From the NCBI GenBank assembly GCA_018654745.1, contig JABILA010000143.1:1-44777 (forward strand): a DNA stretch of 44,777 nucleotides, in the 5' to 3' direction. A model generated the notes under the pieces. The model was not told the origin of the DNA and did no database searches. It worked only from the letters and a program-made list of their open reading frames with translations. Shown here piece by piece: positions 7,733 through 17,292 of the stretch. The position numbers were made by a program, and so were the translations under genes. The stretch comes from Alphaproteobacteria bacterium (lineage in GTDB: Bacteria > Pseudomonadota > Alphaproteobacteria > UBA2966). Every line of letters starts with the position of its first letter. The first letter of the stretch is position 1.

Positions 7733-10003
7733 CTAATTATCGACCTCTAATCTCGTATCGAGTGTCGACAATATTTTCTCCATCACCAGCGGTTTTGTCA
7801 GGCAATCGTCAAAACCGGCTTCGACACTTCGATCGATATCTTCCTTGTCTGCATAGGCGCTGACGGCGATGATTGGAATTTTGTTCGTTGCCGGATCGGA
7901 TTTAAGGATTTCAGCCGCTTCATACCCGTCCATGCCGGGAAGCCCGATATCCATGAAAATCAGGTCTGGACTACTGCCAAGCGCCAATTCCAATCCGTCT
8001 TCAGCAGTTCCTGCGATAATCAGTTTGACGTTCGGACGATGGCTGAAAAACCCTTCCATCAGGCGAACATTTGCCGGATTGTCCTCGACATAGAGAACCC
8101 GGCCAGAAGTCTGGTTATTTGTTGTCGTAGCAGTCGTATCTGCCTTATCAACGATATCTTCATCGGCAATCATTCTTGATTGTGACATCGGGATTTCAAA
8201 CCAGAAAGTTGCGCCTTCATCGGCTTTGCTGTCAAAACCAATACGCCCTTTCATCATCTCAAGAAGTTGCCTGGTAATCGTCAGCCCGATACCTGTGCCA
8301 TCCCGGTCTCCGGCTTCTGCGCCCAACCTGTTAAAGGGCTCGAACACCTGGCTTTGTTTGTCTTCCGGAATGCCCGGGCCATTGTCACTGACGGCAATGA
8401 TGAGCGTACCACCCGTCGGAGTGCAATCGACCGTTACATCACCACCCGGATTGTTATATTTGATGGCATTGGACAAGAGATTGAGCAAAACCTGCTTGAT
8501 CCGGGTCGCATCACCGCGAATAACCGTGTTTTCATCGAACGGACTGACATTAAGTCTGATGTTATATTTACGTGCCAGGCTCTCTGCCATGGGCATGGAT
8601 TGTGAAAAAACATCCTGCAATAAAACATCTTCAATCGAGACCACAATATTGCCGGTTTCAATGCGCGCCAGGTCAAGAACCTGACTGATCAATTCCAGCA
8701 AATGCTTGCCACCAGACAGGATTTGATTGATGGATTCTTCCTGTTCCGGAGAATGATTTGCGTCAGGGTCATATTGCATGAGCTGCGCAAAACCGAGAAT
8801 GGCGTTCAGCGGTGTACGTAATTCGTGGCTCATGCTGGACAGAAATTCTGACTTGGCCTTGTTGGCGTTTTCAGCCTGATCGAGGGCATGTTTCAAGCTG
8901 TCATAGGCTTGTTTCAGATTGGTGATGTCCGTACTGACGCTCACCAGGCCGCCATCTTTTGTGCGGTATTCTGATTCCTGCAGCCAGCGGTTATTCGACA
9001 GCAATTGTTCGAAGGGGCCTTTCGGGTTCAGATGTTTGGCCAGGCGCTCTCTGATCCAGTCTTCAAGACGGCCTGATGCCTCGGGGTGCTGCCCGGCTGT
9101 GACTCCGGTGCGCAATATATCTTCAAATCTGGCACCCTTGTGCATCGACGCCGAACTCAGATCGTAAAATTCGCGGTATCGGGAGTTGGCCAGCACCAGC
9201 CGGTCTTCCGCATCAAACAAGGCAAAACCGGCATCAATTGTTTCGATGGCTGTTATCAGACGGTCTTCGCTGTCGCTGAGCTGGTCATATAAATTTTCGA
9301 GCTTCAATTTGGCCATGACCGTTTCGACAAAATCTGAATGGCTTCTGCGGGCGAGTTGAAAGGAGGCGATCAGAAAAATACTCAGCATGCCTGCCATAAC
9401 TGATGTCATGGGATGGCCTTGCCAGGCCAGACTGACAATTAAAGGCGCGACACTGAGCCAGATATAGGCGTAGGAAGCCGACAGGATTGGCGATAACCAG
9501 ACGGCCGCCGCGACGGCCTGTCCGCCAACGACAAAGGCCAGAAAAACGTGATGCAATATGGAGACTTGCAAAGCCATACTGATGGCAATAATTCCCCAAA
9601 GAGCCCCGCCGACAGCAGACCAGATTGTCGAGCGAACGATGGTGCGGCGGCCGATTTTCGCGGGAGGTGTTCGGTTTCGCGACCGCAAGGAAGACCAAAT
9701 CCTGTTACCGGACGACAATACACTTATTGCAAGCCAGGGTATCAGCAAGGCATGTGGCAACACGTTCCAGAACAGAAAGCTTGTCAGAACAGAATTGATC
9801 AGATTGACGCCGGAAATGGTTGTGACGGCCTGGGCCACCAGCAGAAACTGACGGAGACGGATTTCACGTCCCATTTGGGAATCATCTGCCGGAATCCCCG
9901 GCCAAAAAAAGTCCAAAACCCTGTTCAATCTAATAATTCCCGCATTGAGGGCGATATAGTCACGACAAAATACGTCTATTGAAGGTAGATGTCTGTCCGG
10001 CAA
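7733..10003 (-). CDS. Membrane-bound hybrid sensor histidine kinase
   Basis: A 756-aa hybrid kinase. About six hydrophobic helices occupy residues 50-225. A PAS-7-type sensor follows (AIETIDAGFALFDAEDRLVLAN), then HisKA with the H-box MSHELRTPLNAILGF. The HATPase has an N-box (NLLSNAIKYNN), G1 (SDNGPGIP) and G2 (GTGIGLTI). The C-terminal receiver has VEDN, phospho-Asp in LIFMDIGLPGMDG, and the Lys in CLTKPL. No output domain is present, so phosphate must pass to a separate Hpt or regulator. The start is uncertain. TTG at 10003 gives the longest form, and the first ATG is at 9874 (residue 44); neither has a strong ribosome site. Confidence 0.9.
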   Translation of the reverse strand: MPDRHLPSIDVFCRDYIALNAGIIRLNRVLDFFWPGIPADDSQMGREIRLRQFLLVAQAVTTISGVNLINSVLTSFLFWNVLPHALLIPWLAISVLSSGNRIWSSLRSRNRTPPAKIGRRTIVRSTIWSAVGGALWGIIAISMALQVSILHHVFLAFVVGGQAVAAAVWLSPILSASYAYIWLSVAPLIVSLAWQGHPMTSVMAGMLSIFLIASFQLARRSHSDFVETVMAKLKLENLYDQLSDSEDRLITAIETIDAGFALFDAEDRLVLANSRYREFYDLSSASMHKGARFEDILRTGVTAGQHPEASGRLEDWIRERLAKHLNPKGPFEQLLSNNRWLQESEYRTKDGGLVSVSTDITNLKQAYDSLKHALDQAENANKAKSEFLSSMSHELRTPLNAILGFAQLMQYDPDANHSPEQEESINQILSGGKHLLELISQVLDLARIETGNIVVSIEDVLLQDVFSQSMPMAESLARKYNIRLNVSPFDENTVIRGDATRIKQVLLNLLSNAIKYNNPGGDVTVDCTPTGGTLIIAVSDNGPGIPEDKQSQVFEPFNRLGAEAGDRDGTGIGLTITRQLLEMMKGRIGFDSKADEGATFWFEIPMSQSRMIADEDIVDKADTTATTTNNQTSGRVLYVEDNPANVRLMEGFFSHRPNVKLIIAGTAEDGLELALGSSPDLIFMDIGLPGMDGYEAAEILKSDPATNKIPIIAVSAYADKEDIDRSVEAGFDDCLTKPLVMEKILSTLDTRLEVDN

Positions 10004-10349
10004 GTCAATTTATTTCTGTCGACATGCATTGACCTTACGGCAATATATGGAATTTGAATGGACAAAACTCCTCTGGCAGGGATTTTGGATCCAGGAAATT
10101 TTGCATTCCTGGCTGCTGATGCGCGATTTTACACGCTGTCAGAGCAACGACCTTCGACTAAACGCTATTGACTCGCATCCGTGGAACCTTGAACATCAGC
10201 GTAATTTTCTGACCGGATTTATCCACCCTATAAATAGCCGTTCAAGGCAGGGGTGGTAAAGTCGGGCCTGCGTATGCAGTTTACGGAAAGGTCGGCAAAA
10301 GAACCGGCAAATCAAAACCAAAAATTGATCCATAGGGAGGATTACAAAA
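10004..10349. other. 346-bp divergent intergenic region
   Basis: This separates the kinase (minus) from the ABC binding-protein gene (plus). I find no gene with a credible ribosome site here and no clean sigma70 pair. It must contain the promoters of both flanking genes. The last bases carry the strong GGAGG ribosome site of the binding-protein gene. Confidence 0.4.
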
Positions 10350-11981
10350 ATGAAATTGAAAACTGCGGTCACCGGGTTAGCACTTGGTGCGGCTTTGGCT
10401 GTGTCGGCAACTGCCGGCGTCCAGGCAAAGGAGCTCAAATTTGCTTTCCAGGGCACCCTCACTTCGTGGGACCCGTATCGCCTGAACGAAACATTTACCC
10501 TTGGTACAATGGGGAACGTTTACGAGGGCTTGATTCATCGCAAACCAAACATGGTCATTGAGCCTGGTTTGGCTGTCAGCTGGGAAATCATGGAGCCAAC
10601 GCGCTGGCGTTTCCATCTGCGCAAAGGCGTCAAGTTTCATAACGGCAATGATTTCAACGCTGATGATGTCGTCTTCTCGGCAACGCGTGTACGGGCAGAA
10701 GGTTCTGATCTGAAAACCCGTATCAGTGCTGATACCAAGGCAATCAAGGTCGACGATTACACCGTTGATTTTGTTTCCGACAATCCCAATCCCATTATTT
10801 TCTCCGAGTGGGGTACCTGGAACATTATCGACAAGGAGTGGGCAACAGAGCATAACGCTGTCACACCTCAAAATGTCGGTGGTACCAAAGAGAACTATCT
10901 CACACGTCACGCGAATGGCACCGGACCGTTTATCATGGTCAGCCATGAAGCTGGTGTGAAAACGACGTTTAAACCAAATCCAAACTACTGGGGTAAAAAG
11001 CAGCATAACCTGACCAGCGTTACCTATACGCCGATTGGGCAGGATGCGACCCGCGTTGCCGCCCTGTTGTCCGGTCAGGTCAACATGGCATATCCGATCC
11101 CGGTTCAGGATCAGAAACGCGTGAATTCAGCTGACAATGCATCTGTGTTGATCGGACCTGAGCTTCGCACAATTTTCCTTGGCATGGATCAATTCCGCGA
11201 CGAATTGTTGCATTCCAGCGTCAAGGGCAAGAACCCGTTGAAAGACAAGCGTGTTCGTGAAGCTATTTTCCATGCGATCGACATCAATGCGATCCAGAAG
11301 AAAGTGATGCGGAACCTGTCAGAGCCTTCATCTTTGATGATTGCACCAAGTCTGACACCGATCAGCAAGGATCACTTCCCTCGTCGTGCCTTTGATCCGG
11401 CGAAATCCAAGTCCCTTCTCGCTGCTGCCGGTTATCCGAATGGCTTTGAAATTGGCCTGGATTGCCCGAATGATCGCTACGTCAACGACGAAGCAATCTG
11501 CACGGCTGCTGCTGCCATGCTGTCCAAGGTTGGCGTCAAGGTGAAGCTTCTGGCCCAGCCAAAAGCCAAGTTCTTCCCGAAAGTTCTGGCACCTAATCTG
11601 GACTACAGCATGTTCCTGTTGGGATGGACACCTGGTTCACTTGAAGCCGGTAACGTTCTGCGCGACCTGTTCTATTGCCCGCGTGCATCAAAAGGTGAAG
11701 CCATCTGGGCCAAGGATAGCCGCAATAAAGTTGGCAAAGGCAAATTTAACCTGGGTGGCTATTGCAACCCGGCTCTGGATGCTCTGACCGACCAGATCCT
11801 CAGTGAAACCAACATGAAGAAGCGTGATGAAATGATCACCAAAGCAATGGGCATCACTGTAGATGACGCTGCTTATGTAACGCTTCATCAGCAGGCTCTG
11901 GCCTGGGGTGTTGCCAAGGGTGTGAATGTCAAACAACGTGGAGACAACGTGTTTGACTGGCGCTATGTCATGATTGACTGA
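10350..11981 (+). CDS. ABC transporter periplasmic substrate-binding protein (SBP family 5)
   Basis: A 543-aa extracytoplasmic binding protein of the peptide/nickel family. A classical signal peptide has a basic N-end, a hydrophobic core and a cleavage site after AGVQA. The family-typical N-terminal motif is visible (MGNVYEGLIHRKPNMVIEPGLAVSWE, read in segments), as are the conserved FHLRKGVKFHNG block and the LRDLFYC region. The start is ATG after GGGAGGAT. Permease and ATPase genes follow after a terminator-like hairpin, so the receptor is likely made in excess. The ligand is not set by sequence. The two downstream amidohydrolases suggest a peptide or amide-containing compound. Confidence 0.93.
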   Translation: MKLKTAVTGLALGAALAVSATAGVQAKELKFAFQGTLTSWDPYRLNETFTLGTMGNVYEGLIHRKPNMVIEPGLAVSWEIMEPTRWRFHLRKGVKFHNGNDFNADDVVFSATRVRAEGSDLKTRISADTKAIKVDDYTVDFVSDNPNPIIFSEWGTWNIIDKEWATEHNAVTPQNVGGTKENYLTRHANGTGPFIMVSHEAGVKTTFKPNPNYWGKKQHNLTSVTYTPIGQDATRVAALLSGQVNMAYPIPVQDQKRVNSADNASVLIGPELRTIFLGMDQFRDELLHSSVKGKNPLKDKRVREAIFHAIDINAIQKKVMRNLSEPSSLMIAPSLTPISKDHFPRRAFDPAKSKSLLAAAGYPNGFEIGLDCPNDRYVNDEAICTAAAAMLSKVGVKVKLLAQPKAKFFPKVLAPNLDYSMFLLGWTPGSLEAGNVLRDLFYCPRASKGEAIWAKDSRNKVGKGKFNLGGYCNPALDALTDQILSETNMKKRDEMITKAMGITVDDAAYVTLHQQALAWGVAKGVNVKQRGDNVFDWRYVMID

Positions 11982-12005
11982 TCGTTGATCACTTAAGAAA
12001 ATTCT

Positions 12006-12047
12006 GCCCGGGCTTCAATTCGATTGAGGTCCGGGCGTCTTTCTTTT
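12006..12047 (+). terminator. Intrinsic terminator between binding protein and permease genes
   Basis: A 14-bp stem (GCCCGG at 12006-12011 with CCGGGC at 12031-12036, extended by CTTCAAT/ATTGAG pairs including one G-U) closes on a TCG triloop. A TCTTTCTTTTT tract follows. It probably lowers transcription into the permease genes. Confidence 0.85.
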
Positions 12048-12113
12048 TACATACAAAAATACTGCACGTCTTGACGGTCAATCGCCGTCATCCCAACAGA
12101 AAATCGACACGTC

Positions 12114-13097
12114 ATGATCCCACTTATCATTCGTCGTAGTTACCAATCCGTCATCGTCATGCTGGTTGTGGCGCTATTGGCCTTCACCATGTTCCGTTAT
12201 GTGGGTGACCCCGTCTCCATGATGGTTGGGCAGGACACGTCCCTTGAACAACGCGAAGCAATGCGCGTGAGCCTGGGTTTAAAAGATCCGGTTCCTGTGC
12301 AGTTTGCCCGATTTGTGATGAATACCGCCCAGGGCGAATTTGGCATTTCCTATCAACTCGGTCGCCCGGTGGCCGAAATACTCCAGGAGCGCTTGCCAGC
12401 GACACTGGAGCTTTCATTGGTTGCGGCGTTGTTTGCTTTGTTCGTCGGTATACCGATGGGGATATACACCGCACTTCATCCACAAAAATGGCTAAGTAAT
12501 GCCTTTTTGACGATATCGCTAGTGGGCATATCCTTGCCGACATTTTTGATCGGCATATTGCTAATATTATTCTTCGGGGTTTTGCTGAACTGGCTACCGA
12601 CATTCGGCAGGGGAGATGTCGTCATGTTGGGGAGTTGGAGTACGGGGTTCTTGACCGGATCCGGTCTCAAATCCCTGCTGATGCCTGCCTTTACACTTGG
12701 CATGTTCCAGCTCACCCTGATTATGCGTCTGGTGCGCTCGGAAATGCTGGAAGTCCTGCTGACGGATTACATCAAATTCGCCCGGGCGCGCGGGCTTTCC
12801 GACAAGGCCGTCAACTTTGGCCATGCCCTGAAAAACACGCTGGTTCCGGTTATCACCATCACCGGATTGCAAATTGGCTCCATTATCGCATTTGCGACCA
12901 TTACCGAATCAGTGTTTCAGTGGCCAGGTGTCGGCTTGATGTTCATTCAAGCCATCAGTCTGGTCGATATTCCGATTATGTCTGCCTACCTGGTGTTGGT
13001 CGCCATGTTCTTCGTCATTATTAATCTGATTGTCGATATTCTGTATCACGTTGTCGATCCAAGGCTGCGCGTTGACGGCAATGGCGCGCACGGTTGA
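12114..13097 (+). CDS. ABC transporter permease, DppB-like
   Basis: A 327-aa inner-membrane permease of the dipeptide/oligopeptide class. Six hydrophobic helices are visible: one at the N-terminus (SVIVMLVVALLAFTMF), a large periplasmic loop, then five more. The EAA-type coupling loop is at DYIKFARARGLSDKAVNFGHALKN, followed by LVPVITITGLQIG. Length and order are typical of DppB/GsiC-type subunits. The start is the ATG at 12114; the preceding sequence has only a weak ribosome site. It should pair with the next permease. Confidence 0.93.
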   Translation: MIPLIIRRSYQSVIVMLVVALLAFTMFRYVGDPVSMMVGQDTSLEQREAMRVSLGLKDPVPVQFARFVMNTAQGEFGISYQLGRPVAEILQERLPATLELSLVAALFALFVGIPMGIYTALHPQKWLSNAFLTISLVGISLPTFLIGILLILFFGVLLNWLPTFGRGDVVMLGSWSTGFLTGSGLKSLLMPAFTLGMFQLTLIMRLVRSEMLEVLLTDYIKFARARGLSDKAVNFGHALKNTLVPVITITGLQIGSIIAFATITESVFQWPGVGLMFIQAISLVDIPIMSAYLVLVAMFFVIINLIVDILYHVVDPRLRVDGNGAHG

Positions 13098-13107
13098 GGG
13101 GGCTGAC

Positions 13108-14040
13108 ATGAATATCATTACGCGTGTGCAAGACAGTCTCTTCCGGTTTTTCGATGGCGACGTCTGGTACAGCTTCACGCAATCAAAAACCACGATTGTT
13201 GCTGCGATCGTCACCGTCATTCTGATGCTGGCATCTTTATTGGCACCGTTCATTTCTGTTCATAATCCCTTCGATCCGACAAACCTGAACCTGATGGATT
13301 CGTTTACGCCACCGGTTTGGGCTGAAGATGGCAGATGGGCCTTCCCGTTGGGATCTGATGATCAGGGACGAGACCTTTATTCAACTATTCTCTACGGTAG
13401 TCGACTGTCCTTGTTCATCGGTTTTGCCAGTGTGGCATTTTCGATGACTCTTGGTGTCTCCCTTGGTTTGATCGCTGGTTATCTGGGCGGTTCCGTTGAT
13501 GCTTTTATCATGCGGGTCGCCGATATTCAGATCAGCTTTCCGGGCATTCTGATTGCCCTGTTGATTGATGGTCTGGCGCGGGCATTGCTGCCTGGCGAAA
13601 GTCATGACGAGGTGATGGTATACGTATTGATATTGGCCATTGGTCTGTCTCAGTGGGTCAACTTTGCCCGTACAGTGCGGGGCTCAACCATGGTTGAGCG
13701 CAACAAGGAATATGTTCAGGCCGCCCGCGTTATCGGTGTCTCGCGGCTGTTTATTATGGTCCGACACATTATGCCCAATGTCATGGGACCGGTTCTGGTT
13801 ATTGCGACGATCAGTCTGGCCGTGGCTATCCTGAGCGAAGCCAGCCTTAGTTTCCTGGGCGTTGGTGTGCCGCCGACCCAACCGTCGCTGGGCACACTGA
13901 TCCGCATTGGTCAGGACTTTTTGTTTTCCGGTGAATGGTGGATCGTGATTTTCCCCGGCATCACCCTGGCAGCGCTTGTGCTGGCCGTGAACTTGTTGGG
14001 CGACTGGTTGCGCGATGCCCTGAACCCGAAGCTGAGGTAG
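13108..14040 (+). CDS. ABC transporter permease, DppC-like
   Basis: A 310-aa second permease subunit. The N-terminal OppC-type cytoplasmic and first-helix region is followed by FPLGSDDQGRDLYSTILYGSR, the hallmark of DppC-like proteins. The EAA loop is KEYVQAARVIGVSRLFIMVRH. The final GVGVPPTQPSLGTLI segment is also typical. The start is the ATG at 13108 after GAGGGGG, 10 bp past the preceding stop. An upstream in-frame ATG at 13030 lies inside the previous gene and is not favoured. Confidence 0.93.
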   Translation: MNIITRVQDSLFRFFDGDVWYSFTQSKTTIVAAIVTVILMLASLLAPFISVHNPFDPTNLNLMDSFTPPVWAEDGRWAFPLGSDDQGRDLYSTILYGSRLSLFIGFASVAFSMTLGVSLGLIAGYLGGSVDAFIMRVADIQISFPGILIALLIDGLARALLPGESHDEVMVYVLILAIGLSQWVNFARTVRGSTMVERNKEYVQAARVIGVSRLFIMVRHIMPNVMGPVLVIATISLAVAILSEASLSFLGVGVPPTQPSLGTLIRIGQDFLFSGEWWIVIFPGITLAALVLAVNLLGDWLRDALNPKLR

Positions 14041-14045
14041 AGAAC

Positions 14046-15038
14046 GTGAGTACTGGTAAACAACAACCTCTACTTGAGGTCCGTGAGCTTCGTGTCGAAT
14101 TTCCGACCCGGCGCGGATCCCTCATTGCAGTCGACGGCGTCTCTCTGGAAATAGCACCGGGTGAAGTCCTCGGTGTCGTCGGCGAATCCGGTGCCGGGAA
14201 GTCAATGACAGGTAACGCCGTAATTGGTCTGTTGCCTTCACCGGGCCGCGTCGAAAGTGGCGAAATACTGTTGGAAGGGGAGCGTATCGACAATCTGCCC
14301 TATGAACAGATGCGCAAAATCAGAGGTAAACGCATCGGTGCTGTTTTTCAGGACCCTTTAACCAGCCTCAACCCGCTTTATACAGTGGGCCAGCAACTGG
14401 TCGAAACGATCCAGACGCACATGAAGATGTCAGAAAAAGAAGCCAAGACTCGCGCTGTGGATTTGTTGGAAGAAGTTGGTATTCCCAGTGCCAGAGAGCG
14501 TATTGATCACTACCCCCACCAGTTCTCCGGGGGAATGCGTCAGCGAGTGGTTATTGCCCTGGCTTTGTGTGCTGAACCGCGGTTGATTATTGCTGACGAA
14601 CCTACGACGGCGCTGGATGTGTCTATTCAGGCGCAGATCATAACCTTGATCAAGAAGCTCTGTCGGGAACACGGCACGGCTGTGATGCTGGTTACCCATG
14701 ATATGGGTGTGATTGCTGAAACCGCAGACCGGGTTGCTGTCATGTATGCCGGCCGGATCGCAGAAATTGGTCCTGTTGCCGAAGTCGTCAAAAATGCCAA
14801 CCACCCCTATACCCACGGCCTGATGGGCTCAATCCCGAAGGTTGGACACGAAGTTGAACGCCTGACCCAGATTGATGGCTCCATGCCGCGCTTGACCGAA
14901 ATACCCACCGGCTGCGCCTTTAATCCAAGATGCGCTGACAAAGGTCCCCGCTGCATGGTTGAACGACCCATTCTTGAACCAGTGGAGAATTCCTTTGTCG
15001 CCTGTTGGAAGTTTGATCCGGAGGGAACAGGCGCATGA
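14046..15038 (+). CDS. ABC transporter ATPase, DppD-like
   Basis: A 330-aa cytoplasmic ATPase. Visible motifs are Walker A (GESGAGKS), signature (FSGGMRQRV), Walker B (LIIADEPTTALD) and the H-loop (VTHDMG). The C-terminal oligopeptide/dipeptide extension has CAFNPRCADKGPRC. The start is GTG at 14046, 5 bp after the permease stop, with GAGG a few bases upstream. The stop overlaps the next ATPase start (ATGA), so the two ATPases are translationally coupled. Confidence 0.93.
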   Translation: MSTGKQQPLLEVRELRVEFPTRRGSLIAVDGVSLEIAPGEVLGVVGESGAGKSMTGNAVIGLLPSPGRVESGEILLEGERIDNLPYEQMRKIRGKRIGAVFQDPLTSLNPLYTVGQQLVETIQTHMKMSEKEAKTRAVDLLEEVGIPSARERIDHYPHQFSGGMRQRVVIALALCAEPRLIIADEPTTALDVSIQAQIITLIKKLCREHGTAVMLVTHDMGVIAETADRVAVMYAGRIAEIGPVAEVVKNANHPYTHGLMGSIPKVGHEVERLTQIDGSMPRLTEIPTGCAFNPRCADKGPRCMVERPILEPVENSFVACWKFDPEGTGA

Positions 15039-16042
15039 CTGAAGCCCTGCTAAAAGCAAAAGGCATTGCCCGCTATTTTGATGTGTCACCGCCTCTGTTG
15101 AACCGTTTGATTGAAGGTAGTGAACGCCAGATCGTCAAGGCGGTCGACGGTGTGGATTTTGAGATTGAACGGGGCCAGACCCTGTCCCTGGTGGGTGAAT
15201 CCGGTTGTGGCAAATCGACGGTCGCACGCCTTGTTGTTGGCCTGTACAAACCGTCAGGCGGTAGTATCGAATTTGAAGGTGTCGATCTTACGGCGCTGAA
15301 TAACCGCAAGGAAGAAGCAGCTCTTCGCGGACGCATGCAAATGATCTTCCAGGATCCCTATGCTTCGCTTAATCCGCGTTGGCGGGTGTCGGATATTGTG
15401 GCCGAACCTATTCGCCACAAAAAAATGTTCGACACACGCGCCGATGTGACCAGAAGAGTTGGTGAATTACTGTCCCAGGTTGGTCTTTCACCTGTCGATG
15501 GTGAAAAGTACCCACATGAATTCTCTGGTGGGCAACGCCAGCGTATTTCCATTGCCCGGGCCCTTGCCGGAAACCCGGAATTTCTGGTGTGTGACGAGCC
15601 GACGTCAGCACTGGATGTTTCTGTGCAGGCACAGATTCTGAACTTGATGAAAGATCTGCAACGGGAATATGGCCTGACCTATTTGTTTATTAGCCATGAT
15701 CTGGCTGTTGTCGATCATGTCTCGGACAGGATTGGTGTGATGTATCTGGGCCGGATTTGCGAGCTGGCGGACACCAGGGAACTATTTTCCAATCCAAGAC
15801 ATCCCTATTCCAGATTCTTGCTGGATGCCATCCCCGATCTGGACATGACAGGCAAGCAACGCATTCCGGTTGCGGGCGAAGTCCCAAGTCCGATCAATCC
15901 ACCTTCAGGCTGCACATTCCATCCCCGCTGTCCGTTTGCCAATGATCGTTGCAAATCGGAACAGCCGGAATTGCACAATGTTGGTGGAACCCGCGTGGCC
16001 TGCCACGCCGTTGAAGAAAACAGGCTTGAGCCGACCGGCTGA
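15035..16042 (+). CDS. ABC transporter ATPase, DppF-like
   Basis: A 335-aa partner ATPase. Motifs are Walker A (GESGCGKST), signature (FSGGQRQRI), Walker B (FLVCDEPTSALD) and H-loop (ISHDLA). The C-terminal CTFHPRCPFANDRC extension is shared with peptide-importer ATPases. The ATG overlaps the previous stop by 4 bp and follows GGAGGGA. With the two permeases and the binding protein it completes a five-component importer. Confidence 0.93.
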   Translation: MTEALLKAKGIARYFDVSPPLLNRLIEGSERQIVKAVDGVDFEIERGQTLSLVGESGCGKSTVARLVVGLYKPSGGSIEFEGVDLTALNNRKEEAALRGRMQMIFQDPYASLNPRWRVSDIVAEPIRHKKMFDTRADVTRRVGELLSQVGLSPVDGEKYPHEFSGGQRQRISIARALAGNPEFLVCDEPTSALDVSVQAQILNLMKDLQREYGLTYLFISHDLAVVDHVSDRIGVMYLGRICELADTRELFSNPRHPYSRFLLDAIPDLDMTGKQRIPVAGEVPSPINPPSGCTFHPRCPFANDRCKSEQPELHNVGGTRVACHAVEENRLEPTG

Positions 16043-16070
16043 AGTCGTTCACAATTGAGGAGTTAGTGCT

Positions 16071-17261
16071 ATGGCAATGCTGTTGTCTGGTGGCTCAGTA
16101 TTTGATGGTGACGGTAACGTGCTGGCCGATCACGGCGTTCTGATTGAGGACGACCGGATCACGCGAGTTGCACCTGCGTCGGAATTCAGTGACTTCAAAG
16201 GTCAGCGTGTGGACACATCGGGTGGCACGGTGCTACCTGGTTTGTTCGACTGTCATGTCCATCTTTGCATGACAGCGTCCGGTGATACGGGTGCGGATAT
16301 GGCCAAGATGTCGGATGCCGCCATAACCATGCTTGCCCTGCAAAATGCACAGACTATATTGCGTGGTGGTGTGACATCGGTACGTGACTGTGGTGGCAAG
16401 GACTATCTGGAATTTGCCGTACGCGACGCCTTGAACGCGCGCAAGTTTATGGGCCCCACCATTCACGCTGTCGGGAAAATGATCTGTATGACCGGCGGAC
16501 ATGGCAACCGGATAGGCCGCATTGCAGATGGTGTCCAGGAAGTTGTGAAGGCCGTTCGTGAGCAAATCCACGCCGGTTGTGACTGTATCAAGATCATGGC
16601 AACCGGCGGTGTCGGCACACCCGGCGTTAATCCGGAAGATGCCCACTATACGGCCGAGGAGATGGCCTCAGGTATTCACGAAGCCCATCGCTTCCATAAA
16701 CATACGGCCAGCCACGCCCAGGGCCGGGATGGCATTCTGAACGCGGTGCGCGGCGGCATCGATTCGATCGAACACGGCATTTTTATGGATGATCGCTGCG
16801 TTTCCGAAATGAAGGAAAACGGGACCTGGCTGGTGCCGACACTGGCAGCGCCCCGCCATATCCTTGAAAATGGAGACGCAGTGCCGGACTACGTCATCCA
16901 GAAAACCACACGGGTTTCCAAACATCATCTGGCGTCGATAAAAATGTATGCCGAAGCTGGTGGCAAAATGGCCATGGGTACGGACACTGGCACACCATTT
17001 AACGTTCACGGCACAAATGCCATGGAACTTGCTTATATGGTCGAAGCCGGAGTTGCGCCGCTTGTTGCTTTGCAAGCCGCGACCGGCAATGCGGCAGACC
17101 TGGTACGGGACCCGGAGCGTGGGCGTATCAAGGAAGGTCTCTATGCGGATATTCTGATCGTCAATGGTGATCCGACATCTGATATCAATATGGTCGCTGA
17201 CAAATCCAATCATCGCGCCGTACTGAAATATGGTGAACTGGCAGCCGGTTCACTCGGCTGA
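16071..17261 (+). CDS. Metal-dependent amidohydrolase (imidazolonepropionase/prolidase-like), first of a tandem pair
   Basis: A 396-aa TIM-barrel amidohydrolase. Metal ligands are visible in order: His62-Val-His64 (DCHVHL), the likely carbamylated Lys174 (IKIMATGG), His in the HKHTASHAQ segment, His in SIEHG, and Asp in MGTDTG. The start is ATG after GAGGAG, 28 bp past the ATPase gene. The related cytoplasmic family includes Xaa-Pro and Xaa-Arg dipeptidases and N-acyl-amino-acid hydrolases, so it may hydrolyse the imported ligand. There is no signal peptide. The exact substrate cannot be read from the sequence. Confidence 0.9.
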   Translation: MAMLLSGGSVFDGDGNVLADHGVLIEDDRITRVAPASEFSDFKGQRVDTSGGTVLPGLFDCHVHLCMTASGDTGADMAKMSDAAITMLALQNAQTILRGGVTSVRDCGGKDYLEFAVRDALNARKFMGPTIHAVGKMICMTGGHGNRIGRIADGVQEVVKAVREQIHAGCDCIKIMATGGVGTPGVNPEDAHYTAEEMASGIHEAHRFHKHTASHAQGRDGILNAVRGGIDSIEHGIFMDDRCVSEMKENGTWLVPTLAAPRHILENGDAVPDYVIQKTTRVSKHHLASIKMYAEAGGKMAMGTDTGTPFNVHGTNAMELAYMVEAGVAPLVALQAATGNAADLVRDPERGRIKEGLYADILIVNGDPTSDINMVADKSNHRAVLKYGELAAGSLG

Positions 17262-17292
17262 GCCTATACAATTTAAGACTGGAGAAACAAAA

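Noticed and set aside
10029..10049. Sigma70 promoter TTGACC/TATATG
   Set aside because: The spacing between the hexamers is only about 9 bp.
10029..10259. 76-codon frame in the kinase/ABC intergenic region
   Set aside because: TTG start without a ribosome site and no recognisable composition or motif.
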